Shown: piece by piece, positions 1 to 6,318 of the stretch
Layout of the letters: the number at the start of each line of letters is the position of its first letter
Numbering within the stretch: position 1 is the first letter of the stretch
Assembly: GCA_030731175.1 (NCBI GenBank)
Contig: JANQUM010000109.1
Coordinates: 1-8,861 of the forward strand
DNA length: 8,861 nucleotides
Source of the DNA: Spirosomataceae bacterium
GTDB lineage: Bacteria; Bacteroidota; Bacteroidia; Cytophagales; Spirosomataceae
Reading direction: 5' to 3'
The notes under the pieces: generated by a model
What the model was told of the DNA's origin: nothing
The model's database searches: none
Seen by the model: the letters and a program-made list of their open reading frames with translations, nothing else
Program-made: the position numbers and the translations under genes

Positions 1-683
1 CTTTAATGGGTGGCGAAAGCGAGTCAGTCCTTGATATTGTTGTAATGGTTGTTGGGGGAATTTTATTCATTCTGACGTTGGTTTATATTTACAAACGCCG
101 GAGTGTCAGGCTTCCGTTTTCAGATAAAATTTTAGGAGACCACGAGCTACAAGTTTTTCTCGCCATCATTTTTTGTTTCGGTGGGGCATTATTGACCTCG
201 CTTTTTGGGCTTTCGCCCGCCCTTGGGGCTTTTGTGGGCGGAATGTACCTTCACAGCTCAAAATCTACCGTCTGGATCCACGATACCCTGCACGCATTTC
301 GGGTAATTTTCGTGGCGTTTTTCTTTGCTGGAGTCGGGCTACAAATTGACTTTAGTTTTATTGCACAAAATTGGATTCCGGTTATTTTAGTATTGATTAC
401 GGTTTATATCACCAATCATTTTATAAACACTATTATCTTACGAGTTTTTGACAATTCATGGTTTGATGCCCTTTTGGGTGGTGCGTATCTTGCCCAAATT
501 GGCGAGTTGAGCTTTTTGCTCGTTTCAACGTCTTTTTACCTCGATATCATTGGCGAATACGAGTATAAATTCACCATTAGCCTGATTTCGCTCACACTTT
601 TAATCAGCCCATTTTGGATAAAACTAACCGAAACTCTTATAAATAAGAACAAAACGCTGGCGTCAAACAAAAATATCGCCTGA
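1..683 (+). CDS. Cation:proton antiporter, CPA2/KefB-like (5' end missing)
   Basis: This is the C-terminal part of a monovalent cation:proton antiporter of the inner membrane, which exchanges K+ or Na+ for H+. The frame is open to the window edge (first full codon at 3), so the ATG at 6 is probably internal. About 225 residues are visible with roughly six or seven hydrophobic segments. Family landmarks are a GLSPALGAF motif near 206-232, FFAGVGLQID near 320-350 and AQIGELSFLL near 490-520, which resemble conserved membrane motifs of KefB/KefC/YbaL-type transporters. The protein ends soon after the last membrane helix with a short polar tail, so there is no C-terminal RCK/TrkA-N nucleotide-binding domain of the kind found in KefC. 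Ion specificity cannot be told from this fragment. The stop codon at 681-683 directly abuts the regulatory repeats of the next gene. Family assignment is secure and substrate is unknown. Confidence 0.88.
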   Translation, partial: LMGGESESVLDIVVMVVGGILFILTLVYIYKRRSVRLPFSDKILGDHELQVFLAIIFCFGGALLTSLFGLSPALGAFVGGMYLHSSKSTVWIHDTLHAFRVIFVAFFFAGVGLQIDFSFIAQNWIPVILVLITVYITNHFINTIILRVFDNSWFDALLGGAYLAQIGELSFLLVSTSFYLDIIGEYEYKFTISLISLTLLISPFWIKLTETLINKNKTLASNKNIA

Positions 684-723
684 TTTATAACGGTATTCTA
701 ATTGGGCTTTAAGTATAGTTTAA
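684..723 (+). promoter_or_regulatory. Four 11-bp-spaced direct repeats, putative response-regulator operator
   Basis: Four heptamers each end in TAA at an exact 11-bp period: TTTATAA (684-690), ATTCTAA (695-701), GCTTTAA (706-712) and AGTTTAA (717-723). The array begins on the base after the antiporter stop codon and ends exactly 11 nt before a TAnnTTTG -7 element, where it would take the place of a -33 box. OmpR/PhoB-type regulators bind head-to-tail to direct repeats with this period. The gene just downstream encodes such a regulator, so autoregulation is inferred. The same layout recurs at 2845-2884. Confidence 0.6.
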
Positions 724-734
724 CGTTCGGGATG

Positions 735-742
735 TAGCTTTG
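735..742 (+). promoter_or_regulatory. -7 promoter element of the two-component operon
   Basis: TAGCTTTG matches the Bacteroidota -7 consensus TAnnTTTG. There is no TTTG box at the usual 17-23 bp upstream; that space holds the 11-bp repeats, which suggests an activator-dependent promoter. Transcription would start near 747-749, giving a leader of about 50 nt before the ATG at 797. Confidence 0.6.
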
Positions 743-796
743 TAAAAGTAAAATAGTGGCGATATTTACCGCCAAAAAGTTTAGCAATTACACCAA

Positions 797-1489
797 ATGG
801 AAGGAATAAAAAATAGAATTTTGATTGTTGAGGACGAAGTAAAGGTTGCAACGTTTATAAAAAAAGGGCTCGAAACGCAGAACTTCGCTCCCGAAGTGGC
901 TCATACTGCAAAAGATGCCTTAGAATTATTCAGTAAAAACGAGTACGCCGTCATCATTCTTGATATCGGCCTGCCGGATATGAGCGGCCTGGATGTTTGC
1001 AAGCGAATTCGTGAACAAAACTCAAAAGTGCCAATTTTGATGCTCACCGCAATGGGAACTGTTGCCGATAAACTTTCGGGTTTTGAAGTCGGAACGGATG
1101 ATTATTTAGTAAAACCATTCGACTTTATGGAGCTTTTGGTTCGCGTGAATGCCTTGATAAAGCGTGCTGGAACTTCCACACAAAAAGCGGAAAGCCTGAT
1201 GGTTGGCGATTTAGAACTTGACCTCAAAGAGAAAGTTGCCCGCCGGGCGGGAGAAGCCATTCCGCTAACCGCAAAAGAATACGTTTTGCTCGAATATTTA
1301 ATGCAAAACAGCGGCAGAGTGGTCTCAAAAGTAGACATTGCCGAAAATGTCTGGGATATTAACTTTGATACTGGCACAAATTTCGTGGAAGTTTACATCA
1401 ATTATTTGCGAAAAAAAGTTGACAAAAAATTCCCCGAAAAACTAATCCACACCATGATTGGCATGGGCTATATGATGAAAGTAAAATGA
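797..1489 (+). CDS. Two-component response regulator, OmpR/PhoB family (CusR-like)
   Basis: This is a 230-residue DNA-binding response regulator of normal family length. The receiver domain (about 7-120) has the acidic pair E12-D13, phospho-acceptor D56 in the ILDIGLPD motif, switch residue T84 and conserved K106 followed by PF. The winged-helix output domain (about 135-229) contains TNFVEVYINYLRKK at 194-207, which resembles the recognition helix of CusR-type regulators. The ATG at 797 is the only sensible start, with the receiver beginning within a few residues. Its stop overlaps the start of the kinase gene (ATGA, 1486-1489), so the two are almost certainly co-translated partners. The repeats at 684-723 suggest that it activates its own operon, and the matching array at 2845-2884 suggests the SPFH gene is a target. 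The signal sensed is unknown; metal sensing is only a hint from CusR-like resemblance. Confidence 0.95.
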   Translation: MEGIKNRILIVEDEVKVATFIKKGLETQNFAPEVAHTAKDALELFSKNEYAVIILDIGLPDMSGLDVCKRIREQNSKVPILMLTAMGTVADKLSGFEVGTDDYLVKPFDFMELLVRVNALIKRAGTSTQKAESLMVGDLELDLKEKVARRAGEAIPLTAKEYVLLEYLMQNSGRVVSKVDIAENVWDINFDTGTNFVEVYINYLRKKVDKKFPEKLIHTMIGMGYMMKVK

Positions 1490-2844
1490 CCATACGCACC
1501 CGCTTCACGTTTTTATTTACAGGCATTGTAAGTTTGCTTTTGGGCATCTTCTGCTTAGTGATATATTTCGAGGCGGAATTTCATCAATCGCGGGAATTTA
1601 ACGAACGGTTGCGGAAAGAAACCATAACTTCCGCAACCTTTATTTTGAGCAAGGACCTCCTCAGCCCCGAATTATTCAAGCAGCTCACCAAACGCCAAAT
1701 TACTACACTTACTAATGAGGAACTGGTCATTTTAGACCTGAACGGTAACGTAAACTACGAAAGCGGAAATACTTTAAGCGGTAGTTTATCTAAGGATATA
1801 CTACAAATAATTAAGCAGGAAGGCGAGTACTTTTGGGAAAACGGCAACCATAACGGCTTCGGGACGTTATTCGAACTCAACGGCGAGAAGCAAATTTTAG
1901 TTATGGAAGCCTTCGATAAATACGGAATCAGCAAGCAACGTAACCTGCGGTTGATGCTCATTTTTGGCTGGGTCGGCATTGTGTTACTTAGTTTATTGGC
2001 GGGTTGGTTTCTAAGCAACAGGTTTCTTTCTCCAATAAAAAAAATCATCCAAAATATTGACAAAATAACAGGTTCTCAGATTGGGCTGCGACTCAACGAA
2101 GGAAAGAAAACCGACGAATTAGAACAGCTTTCTATCCGCTTCAACCAAATGCTAAACCGTCTGGAAGAAGCCTTTAATACGCAAAAAGCTTTTGTTTCGC
2201 ACGCTTCGCACGAACTCCGCACGCCGTTAACTTCTATCACTGGGCAGATTCAGGTTTCGCTAATGGTTGATACCGAAGCCGCAGAATTACGTGAATCTAT
2301 GAAGTCTGTCCTGGATGACATTCAGCAACTTAACAAGCTTACCAACAACCTCTTAGACCTTACGAGTATAAAAAATAACCACGAAGGAATCAAATACGAA
2401 TTGGTTAATTTAGTGCAAGTGCTTTATCAGGCTCAGACCGAACTCAAAAATAAAAACGGCAATTATCAAATACTAATGACGTATGATGAAGCGACCGAGC
2501 TTTTGCCCGAAATTTACGCCAACGAACCACTCATTTACACTGCAATTCTGAACTTAATTGATAACGGGGCAAAATTTGGAAAAGGTAATACCGTAGAAGT
2601 AAACCTCGAAGTACTTTCTTCAACAATTTCATTGACTTTCAAAAACTTCGGAACGCCCATTTCAGCGGAAGACCAAAGCAACATTTTTGAACCCTTCAAG
2701 CGAGGAAAAAACGCAGCAAACACAAAAGGACACGGCGTTGGGCTTTCGTTGGTAAAGCAGATTATTGAGCTGCACAAAGGAACAATATCGCTAAACTCTT
2801 CGCCACAAAGTGGCACTATTTTTACGATAAATCTACCGCTCTGA
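1486..2844 (+). CDS. Membrane sensor histidine kinase with HAMP domain
   Basis: This is a 452-residue sensor kinase, the partner of the preceding regulator. It has a first membrane helix at about 7-28, an extracytoplasmic sensor region at about 30-153, a second helix at about 156-176, a HAMP linker at about 177-230, an H-box (VSHASHELRTP) with phospho-acceptor H242, an N-box with N356 and N360, a G1 region at 387-392, an F-box NIFEPF at 399-404, and a G2 box GHGVGL at 415-420. The G1 box reads NFGTPI instead of the usual DxGxGI; the same Asn-x-Gly-Thr-Pro-Ile pattern is known from CusS-type heavy-metal sensor kinases, so it probably marks that subfamily and not loss of ATP binding. The sensor domain has no motif I can name, so the stimulus is open. 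The stop codon at 2842-2844 directly abuts the second repeat array. Confidence 0.95.
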   Translation: MTIRTRFTFLFTGIVSLLLGIFCLVIYFEAEFHQSREFNERLRKETITSATFILSKDLLSPELFKQLTKRQITTLTNEELVILDLNGNVNYESGNTLSGSLSKDILQIIKQEGEYFWENGNHNGFGTLFELNGEKQILVMEAFDKYGISKQRNLRLMLIFGWVGIVLLSLLAGWFLSNRFLSPIKKIIQNIDKITGSQIGLRLNEGKKTDELEQLSIRFNQMLNRLEEAFNTQKAFVSHASHELRTPLTSITGQIQVSLMVDTEAAELRESMKSVLDDIQQLNKLTNNLLDLTSIKNNHEGIKYELVNLVQVLYQAQTELKNKNGNYQILMTYDEATELLPEIYANEPLIYTAILNLIDNGAKFGKGNTVEVNLEVLSSTISLTFKNFGTPISAEDQSNIFEPFKRGKNAANTKGHGVGLSLVKQIIELHKGTISLNSSPQSGTIFTINLPL

Positions 2845-2884
2845 TTTCTAACAAATTTCTAATTTCTTCTTAATCCTGAGTTAA
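2845..2884 (+). promoter_or_regulatory. Second array of four 11-bp-spaced direct repeats, putative response-regulator operator
   Basis: Four heptamers end in TAA with an exact 11-bp period: TTTCTAA (2845-2851), TTTCTAA (2856-2862), TTCTTAA (2867-2873) and GAGTTAA (2878-2884). As at 684-723, the array starts right after a stop codon and ends 11 nt before a TAnnTTTG element. The first two heptamers are identical. Together with flanks, 2842-2904 matches 681-743 at 42 of 63 positions without gaps. The inferred role is binding of the regulator encoded at 797-1489 to activate the SPFH gene. Confidence 0.62.
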
Positions 2885-2895
2885 GGTTGGTGATG

Positions 2896-2903
2896 TAAGT
2901 TTG
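2896..2903 (+). promoter_or_regulatory. -7 promoter element of the SPFH lipoprotein gene
   Basis: TAAGTTTG matches TAnnTTTG. It is preceded by GATG, exactly as the element at 735-742 is, and lacks a -33 TTTG box at the normal distance. The predicted start is near 2908-2910, giving a leader of about 38 nt before the ATG at 2947. It shows that the SPFH gene can be transcribed apart from the kinase operon. Confidence 0.6.
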
Positions 2904-2946
2904 TGTAACAATTAAAAACAGTTACCACTTATAAACTTCATCAGAT

Positions 2947-3729
2947 ATGAAAAAGCAATTAATAGCATTATGCGTTATCTCAGCAACTATTTTTGGTAGT
3001 TGCACCGTAATTCGTCAGGGCGAAGTAGGCGTAAAACGCTCCTTCGGAAAAATCAGTCCGCAACCATTAATGGAAGGTGCGAGGGGTTTTAACCCATTCA
3101 CAACAACCATTACCAAACTTCCCACCCGAACCATGAATATTGAGGTGCGTACGCCACTTCCCTCTAAAGAAGGTTTGACCGTTCAGTCAGACGTTTCGAT
3201 TTTGTATCGTCTGGAGGGCGAATACGCCCCTAAAATTGTGGAGAAATTGGGCAAAAACTACGAAGAAGTAGTCATTCTACCCGTTTTCCGCTCGGCGGTA
3301 GCTGATGTTTCAGCTCGGTATTTTGCGAAAGACATGCACACTGGAGAGCGTTCGCAAATCGAGAAAGCGATTCAGGATCTTATGATGAAACAACTCAAAG
3401 ATCGAGGATTTTACGTGGAAGCCGTTTTACTAAAAAGCATCGTTCTTCCCGCCGGTTTAACGAAAGCGATTGAAGACAAACTGGAAGCCGAGCAGGATTC
3501 GCAACGCATGGAATTTGTGTTAGACAAAGAACGTCAGGAAGCCCAACGCCGTACAATTGAAGCGACTGGAATTCGGGATTCACAAAAAATAATTGCCGAG
3601 GGTTTAACTCCGTTGTTGATACAATTTAAAGCAATTGAGGCATTTAATAAGTTGTCAACCTCACCAAATACTAAAATTATTATCACGAGTGCGGATCAGC
3701 CGCTGATGATAAATCCTGACATTAAGTAA
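2947..3729 (+). CDS. SPFH/prohibitin-like lipoprotein
   Basis: This 260-residue protein has a type II signal peptide (residues 1-18, charged MKK then a hydrophobic stretch, then FGSC), so C19 should be lipidated after cleavage. The SPFH (prohibitin) domain follows at about 22-170, starting with QGEVGVKRSFGKI; the conserved stretch LPVFRSAVADVSARYFAKD lies at 111-129. A charged, alanine- and glutamate-rich helix at about 172-218 is the usual oligomerising coiled coil, and a short tail follows. Prohibitin-type proteins form large ring or cage scaffolds on membranes and often partner membrane proteases or respond to membrane stress. Here a lipid anchor replaces the usual N-terminal helix, so the domain would lie outside the cytoplasm, on the inner or outer membrane. 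The gene has its own promoter with an operator-like array matching that of the two-component operon, so it is the best candidate target of that system. Family is secure; function is inferred. Confidence 0.9.
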   Translation: MKKQLIALCVISATIFGSCTVIRQGEVGVKRSFGKISPQPLMEGARGFNPFTTTITKLPTRTMNIEVRTPLPSKEGLTVQSDVSILYRLEGEYAPKIVEKLGKNYEEVVILPVFRSAVADVSARYFAKDMHTGERSQIEKAIQDLMMKQLKDRGFYVEAVLLKSIVLPAGLTKAIEDKLEAEQDSQRMEFVLDKERQEAQRRTIEATGIRDSQKIIAEGLTPLLIQFKAIEAFNKLSTSPNTKIIITSADQPLMINPDIK

Positions 3730-3761
3730 ACTATTAAATTGTCAAACGTGATATCCTGTTA

Positions 3762-3788
3762 GTCGTCTCTGACGCTGGCAGCGGTTTC
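3762..3788. other. GC-rich island with short palindrome in an AT-rich intergenic region
   Basis: Between the SPFH gene and the small gene, this stretch is clearly richer in G and C than its surroundings and holds the perfect odd palindrome CGCTGGCAGCG at 3773-3783. No U-tract follows, so it is not a good intrinsic terminator. It may be a dispersed intergenic repeat or a protein site, but one copy in this window gives no proof. Confidence 0.25.
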
Positions 3789-3844
3789 AAGTTTTCATAA
3801 AACCCTTTTTATACAAAGCAACTTCAACGCTAAACTTCATATTT

Positions 3845-4018
3845 ATGACCATGTTTGAATATAATAAGCTGATATTGAAGAAAGTAAGCTTCGATGCCCG
3901 AATTTTCAAAAAGGAGTTACGGAAAGCATTTCGTAATTCTACCCAAGAAGAAATCAGTAGGTTGAAATTATGGTGGCGGAGTAATTCGATTAGTATTCAG
4001 GCAGAACACAGCCTCTAG
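3845..4018 (+). CDS. Conserved-looking small protein, 57 aa, function unknown
   Basis: A short reading frame runs from ATG at 3845 to TAG at 4016-4018. The second ATG at 3851 gives 55 residues beginning MFEYNKLILKKVSFDARIF and may be the true start. The remainder is basic and helical-looking (FKKELRKAFRNS, then a QEEISRLKLWW stretch) with no signal peptide or membrane segment, so a soluble cytoplasmic protein is expected. The N-terminal pattern FEYxKxIL-KVSFD-xxFxKELRKA is one I associate, from memory, with small uncharacterised proteins of Cytophagales and relatives; I cannot verify this here. Support for a real gene is the pattern of charged and hydrophobic residues, the isolated position and the strong terminator 28 nt after the stop. 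No clear TAnnTTTG promoter was found just upstream. Function is unknown. Confidence 0.65.
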   Translation: MTMFEYNKLILKKVSFDARIFKKELRKAFRNSTQEEISRLKLWWRSNSISIQAEHSL

Positions 4019-4046
4019 TAGATTTCAACAGAGTCTTATGTAAAAC

Positions 4047-4079
4047 AAAACGGCTACCTTTTTAGGGTAGCCGTTTTTT
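4047..4079 (+). terminator. Strong intrinsic terminator after the small gene
   Basis: A perfect 12-bp stem pairs AAAACGGCTACC (4047-4058) with GGTAGCCGTTTT (4066-4077) around a 7-nt loop, and the right arm runs into a T-tract at 4074-4079. It lies 28 nt after the small gene's stop codon and upstream of the nadE promoter, so it isolates the two transcripts. Confidence 0.9.
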
Positions 4080-4185
4080 ATTCAAAAGGTTCTCAATAGT
4101 AGTTAGCAATTACGCTATAGTATTAATACGCTCATTTACGAGGTTAGTCACAAAATAGTTTAAAAAATTTCTTAAAAATCATTTC

Positions 4186-4216
4186 TTTCCTACAAAACCA
4201 TAAACACGTACCTTTG
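4186..4216 (+). promoter_or_regulatory. Candidate promoter of nadE
   Basis: TACCTTTG at 4209-4216 fits the -7 consensus TAnnTTTG, and TTTC at 4186-4189, one base off the TTTG consensus, lies 19 bp upstream. Transcription would start near 4222, leaving a leader of about 28 nt ahead of the ATG at 4250. The rest of 4080-4185 is AT-rich with nothing else I can support. Confidence 0.55.
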
Positions 4217-4249
4217 GTTGAAGATGTAAGACTCTGAAAAAAACACCCA

Positions 4250-6274
4250 ATGAAATTAATAAAAGTTGCAGCCGGGGCATTAAACCAAACGCCCATCGAC
4301 TGGGAAGCAAATACCCAAAATATCATTTCGGCAATTGAAGCCGCTCAAGATCAAGACGTGAGCATACTGTGCCTTCCCGAATTATGCGTTACTGGTTATG
4401 GCTGTGAAGACGCTTTTTACGCCCCAGACGTGCGGCAGCAAGCATTAGATTGCCTTGATGATATAAAACCACACACCTCCGGCATGATCGTTACGGTTGG
4501 TTTGCCCATAGAATTTCGAAACAAAATCTACAACGCCGCCTGCGTTATTGCCAATAAAAACATTATTGGTTTTGTATGTAAACAGCATTTACCAAATTAC
4601 GGCGTGTTTTACGAAGACCGCTGGTTTCACCGCTGGCCAGCAAACGTTAGGGATGAAATCATCATCGATGAAATGAAATACCCCATCGGGGATTTAACCT
4701 TTGATTTTGAGGGAATCACCGTTGGGCTCGAAATTTGCGAAGACGCCTGGATTGCCAATCGCCCCGGGCGGCGTTTGTTCGACCGCGGCGTTGACGTTAT
4801 CCTGAACCCAAGTGCCAGCCCGTTTTCGTTCACCAAATACATGACCCGCGAGCGGTTGGTTATTGACGCTTCCCGCACTTTTTCTTGTGCCTACGTTTAC
4901 ACTAATTTATTAGGAAACGAATCTGGCAGATTAATTTTCGACGGCGACGCCATGATTGCCTCGAACGGTGAATTTTTGGAGTCAAGCAAACGTTTCAGCT
5001 ACGCCGATTTCACACTAACTACCGCCGTAGTGGATATTGAAACCAATCGCCTGAGCCATTCACAGATAAAATCACCGGTAGTAAATGGTAGTTGGAAAGT
5101 TGCGGTACCGTTCAAGTTTCCCGATAACCTACAACCTACATTTCACACGCCCAAATTAGAAGCTTTTGAAAAAGGTGGGTATTTAAAAGAAGAAGAATTT
5201 GCCCGTGCCGTGAGCCTTGGTTTGTTTGATTATTTAAGAAAATCTTACTCGCAGGGCTTCACCATTTCACTTTCGGGCGGTGCGGATAGCAGTGCCTGCA
5301 CGGCTTTATGCGGCTTGATGGTAAGACTTGCCGAAGAAAGCATCGGGTTAGAAGCTTTCAAGTTAAAACTGAGCCACATCAAAAAAATTCAGGAAGCCGA
5401 AACCGTTGAAGATATTTCCCGTGAAATCATCCATACCATTTATCAGGGAACAGAAAATAGCTCAAAAGATACTTACGATTCTGCCGAGCAACTCGCCAAA
5501 TCAATGGGTGCAACGTTTTACAACATCAATATCAATGGTTTGGTGGAAAACTACACCGGACTAATTGAAAGCCAAATAAACCGCGAACTTTCTTGGAAAA
5601 CGGACGACATCGCCCTGCAAAATATTCAGGCACGGGTGCGGGCTCCAAGTGTTTGGTTTTTGACGAATTTGACGAATCACCTACTAATTTCCACTTCAAA
5701 CCGCTCTGAAGTTGCGGTTGGCTACGCCACCATGGACGGCGACACGGCGGGGAGCATCAGCCCAATTGCCGGAATTGAAAAGCATTGGTTGCGTTTTTGG
5801 CTCATTTGGCTCGAAAAAACTGGCTGCGAAGTAAGCGGAAAGCACATTAAAATTTCGGGATTGAAAAAAGTGAATAGCCTCGCTCCCACCGCCGAGCTTC
5901 GTCCGAAAGATCAAAAGCAAACTGACGAAGACGATCTAATGCCGTACGAAATCCTGAACGCCATCGAAAAACTTGCCGTCCGGGATAAAAAATCACCCGT
6001 TGATTGCTATAAATATTTGGAGGTTAAATACGCCGAAGAAGTTACAAAAGAGCAATTATTAACCTACATCGACCGCTTCTTTAAGCTTTGGAGCCGCAAC
6101 CAATGGAAACGCGAACGCTACGCTATTAGCTTTCATTTAGACGAATATAACCTCGACCCACGCAGTTGGTGCCGCTTCCCGATTTTGAGTGGAAGTTACA
6201 AACGTGAACTCGCCGAGCTGGCTGACTATGTAAACGGCAAAGCCAAACGGAAGAAAGGCGTTATTGGTTTTTGA
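4250..6274 (+). CDS. nadE: Glutamine-dependent NAD+ synthase (EC 6.3.5.1)
   Basis: This 674-residue two-domain cytoplasmic enzyme catalyses the last step of NAD+ synthesis: ATP-dependent amidation of nicotinic acid adenine dinucleotide with ammonia taken from glutamine. The N-terminal nitrilase-type glutaminase domain (about 1-290) shows the catalytic triad E44 (LPEL), K111 (CKQHLPNYGVF) and C163 (EICEDAW). The C-terminal synthetase domain (about 315-650) has the ATP-pyrophosphatase loop SGGADSS at 342-348, the TSNRSE motif at 482-487, TAELRP at 547-552 and QTDEDDLMPYE from 557. The length is that of the long-form bacterial and yeast enzymes (about 680-710 residues) and exceeds the ammonia-only NadE (about 275). 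Both domains appear intact, so free ammonia should not be needed. The gene has its own promoter and is followed 44 nt later by the mechanosensitive channel gene, with no terminator between. Confidence 0.97.
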   Translation: MKLIKVAAGALNQTPIDWEANTQNIISAIEAAQDQDVSILCLPELCVTGYGCEDAFYAPDVRQQALDCLDDIKPHTSGMIVTVGLPIEFRNKIYNAACVIANKNIIGFVCKQHLPNYGVFYEDRWFHRWPANVRDEIIIDEMKYPIGDLTFDFEGITVGLEICEDAWIANRPGRRLFDRGVDVILNPSASPFSFTKYMTRERLVIDASRTFSCAYVYTNLLGNESGRLIFDGDAMIASNGEFLESSKRFSYADFTLTTAVVDIETNRLSHSQIKSPVVNGSWKVAVPFKFPDNLQPTFHTPKLEAFEKGGYLKEEEFARAVSLGLFDYLRKSYSQGFTISLSGGADSSACTALCGLMVRLAEESIGLEAFKLKLSHIKKIQEAETVEDISREIIHTIYQGTENSSKDTYDSAEQLAKSMGATFYNININGLVENYTGLIESQINRELSWKTDDIALQNIQARVRAPSVWFLTNLTNHLLISTSNRSEVAVGYATMDGDTAGSISPIAGIEKHWLRFWLIWLEKTGCEVSGKHIKISGLKKVNSLAPTAELRPKDQKQTDEDDLMPYEILNAIEKLAVRDKKSPVDCYKYLEVKYAEEVTKEQLLTYIDRFFKLWSRNQWKRERYAISFHLDEYNLDPRSWCRFPILSGSYKRELAELADYVNGKAKRKKGVIGF

Positions 6275-6282
6275 TATTTTTG
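6275..6282 (+). promoter_or_regulatory. Possible -7 element for the mechanosensitive channel gene
   Basis: TATTTTTG begins on the base after the nadE stop codon and fits TAnnTTTG. No convincing TTTG is found 17-23 bp upstream, where nadE is still coding. If used, transcription would start near 6288, about 30 nt before the ATG at 6319; otherwise the channel gene is read through from nadE. Confidence 0.35.
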
Positions 6283-6318
6283 CGTTACTTCGTAATTCAG
6301 TCGTCGTCAAAATCAGTA

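Noticed and set aside
671..774. Inverted copies AAATATCGCC (671-680) and GGCGATATTT (758-767), and TGGCG/CGCCA (757-774) in the regulator leader
   Set aside because: The 10-base match does not extend, its left arm is coding sequence, and the small 5-bp hairpin is weak; both could be chance.
1102..1377. Antisense open frames within the regulator, kinase, nadE and other genes
   Set aside because: They lie entirely within well-supported genes in other frames, show no recognisable motifs, and have compositions expected of shadow frames.
4120..4129. 10-bp palindrome GTATTAATAC upstream of nadE
   Set aside because: Palindromes of this length are expected several times by chance in a window this size, and it is not positioned over a promoter element.
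4157..4175. AGTTTAA and TTCTTAA upstream of nadE, resembling the heptamers of the two regulatory arrays
   Set aside because: Spacing is 12 bp instead of 11, only two copies exist, the distance to the -7 box is wrong, and the region is very AT-rich.
6271..6318. TTG start giving the channel a 16-residue extension that overlaps nadE
   Set aside because: The extension has no family resemblance, a -7-like element lies inside it, and the ATG at 6319 gives the usual MscS N-terminus.
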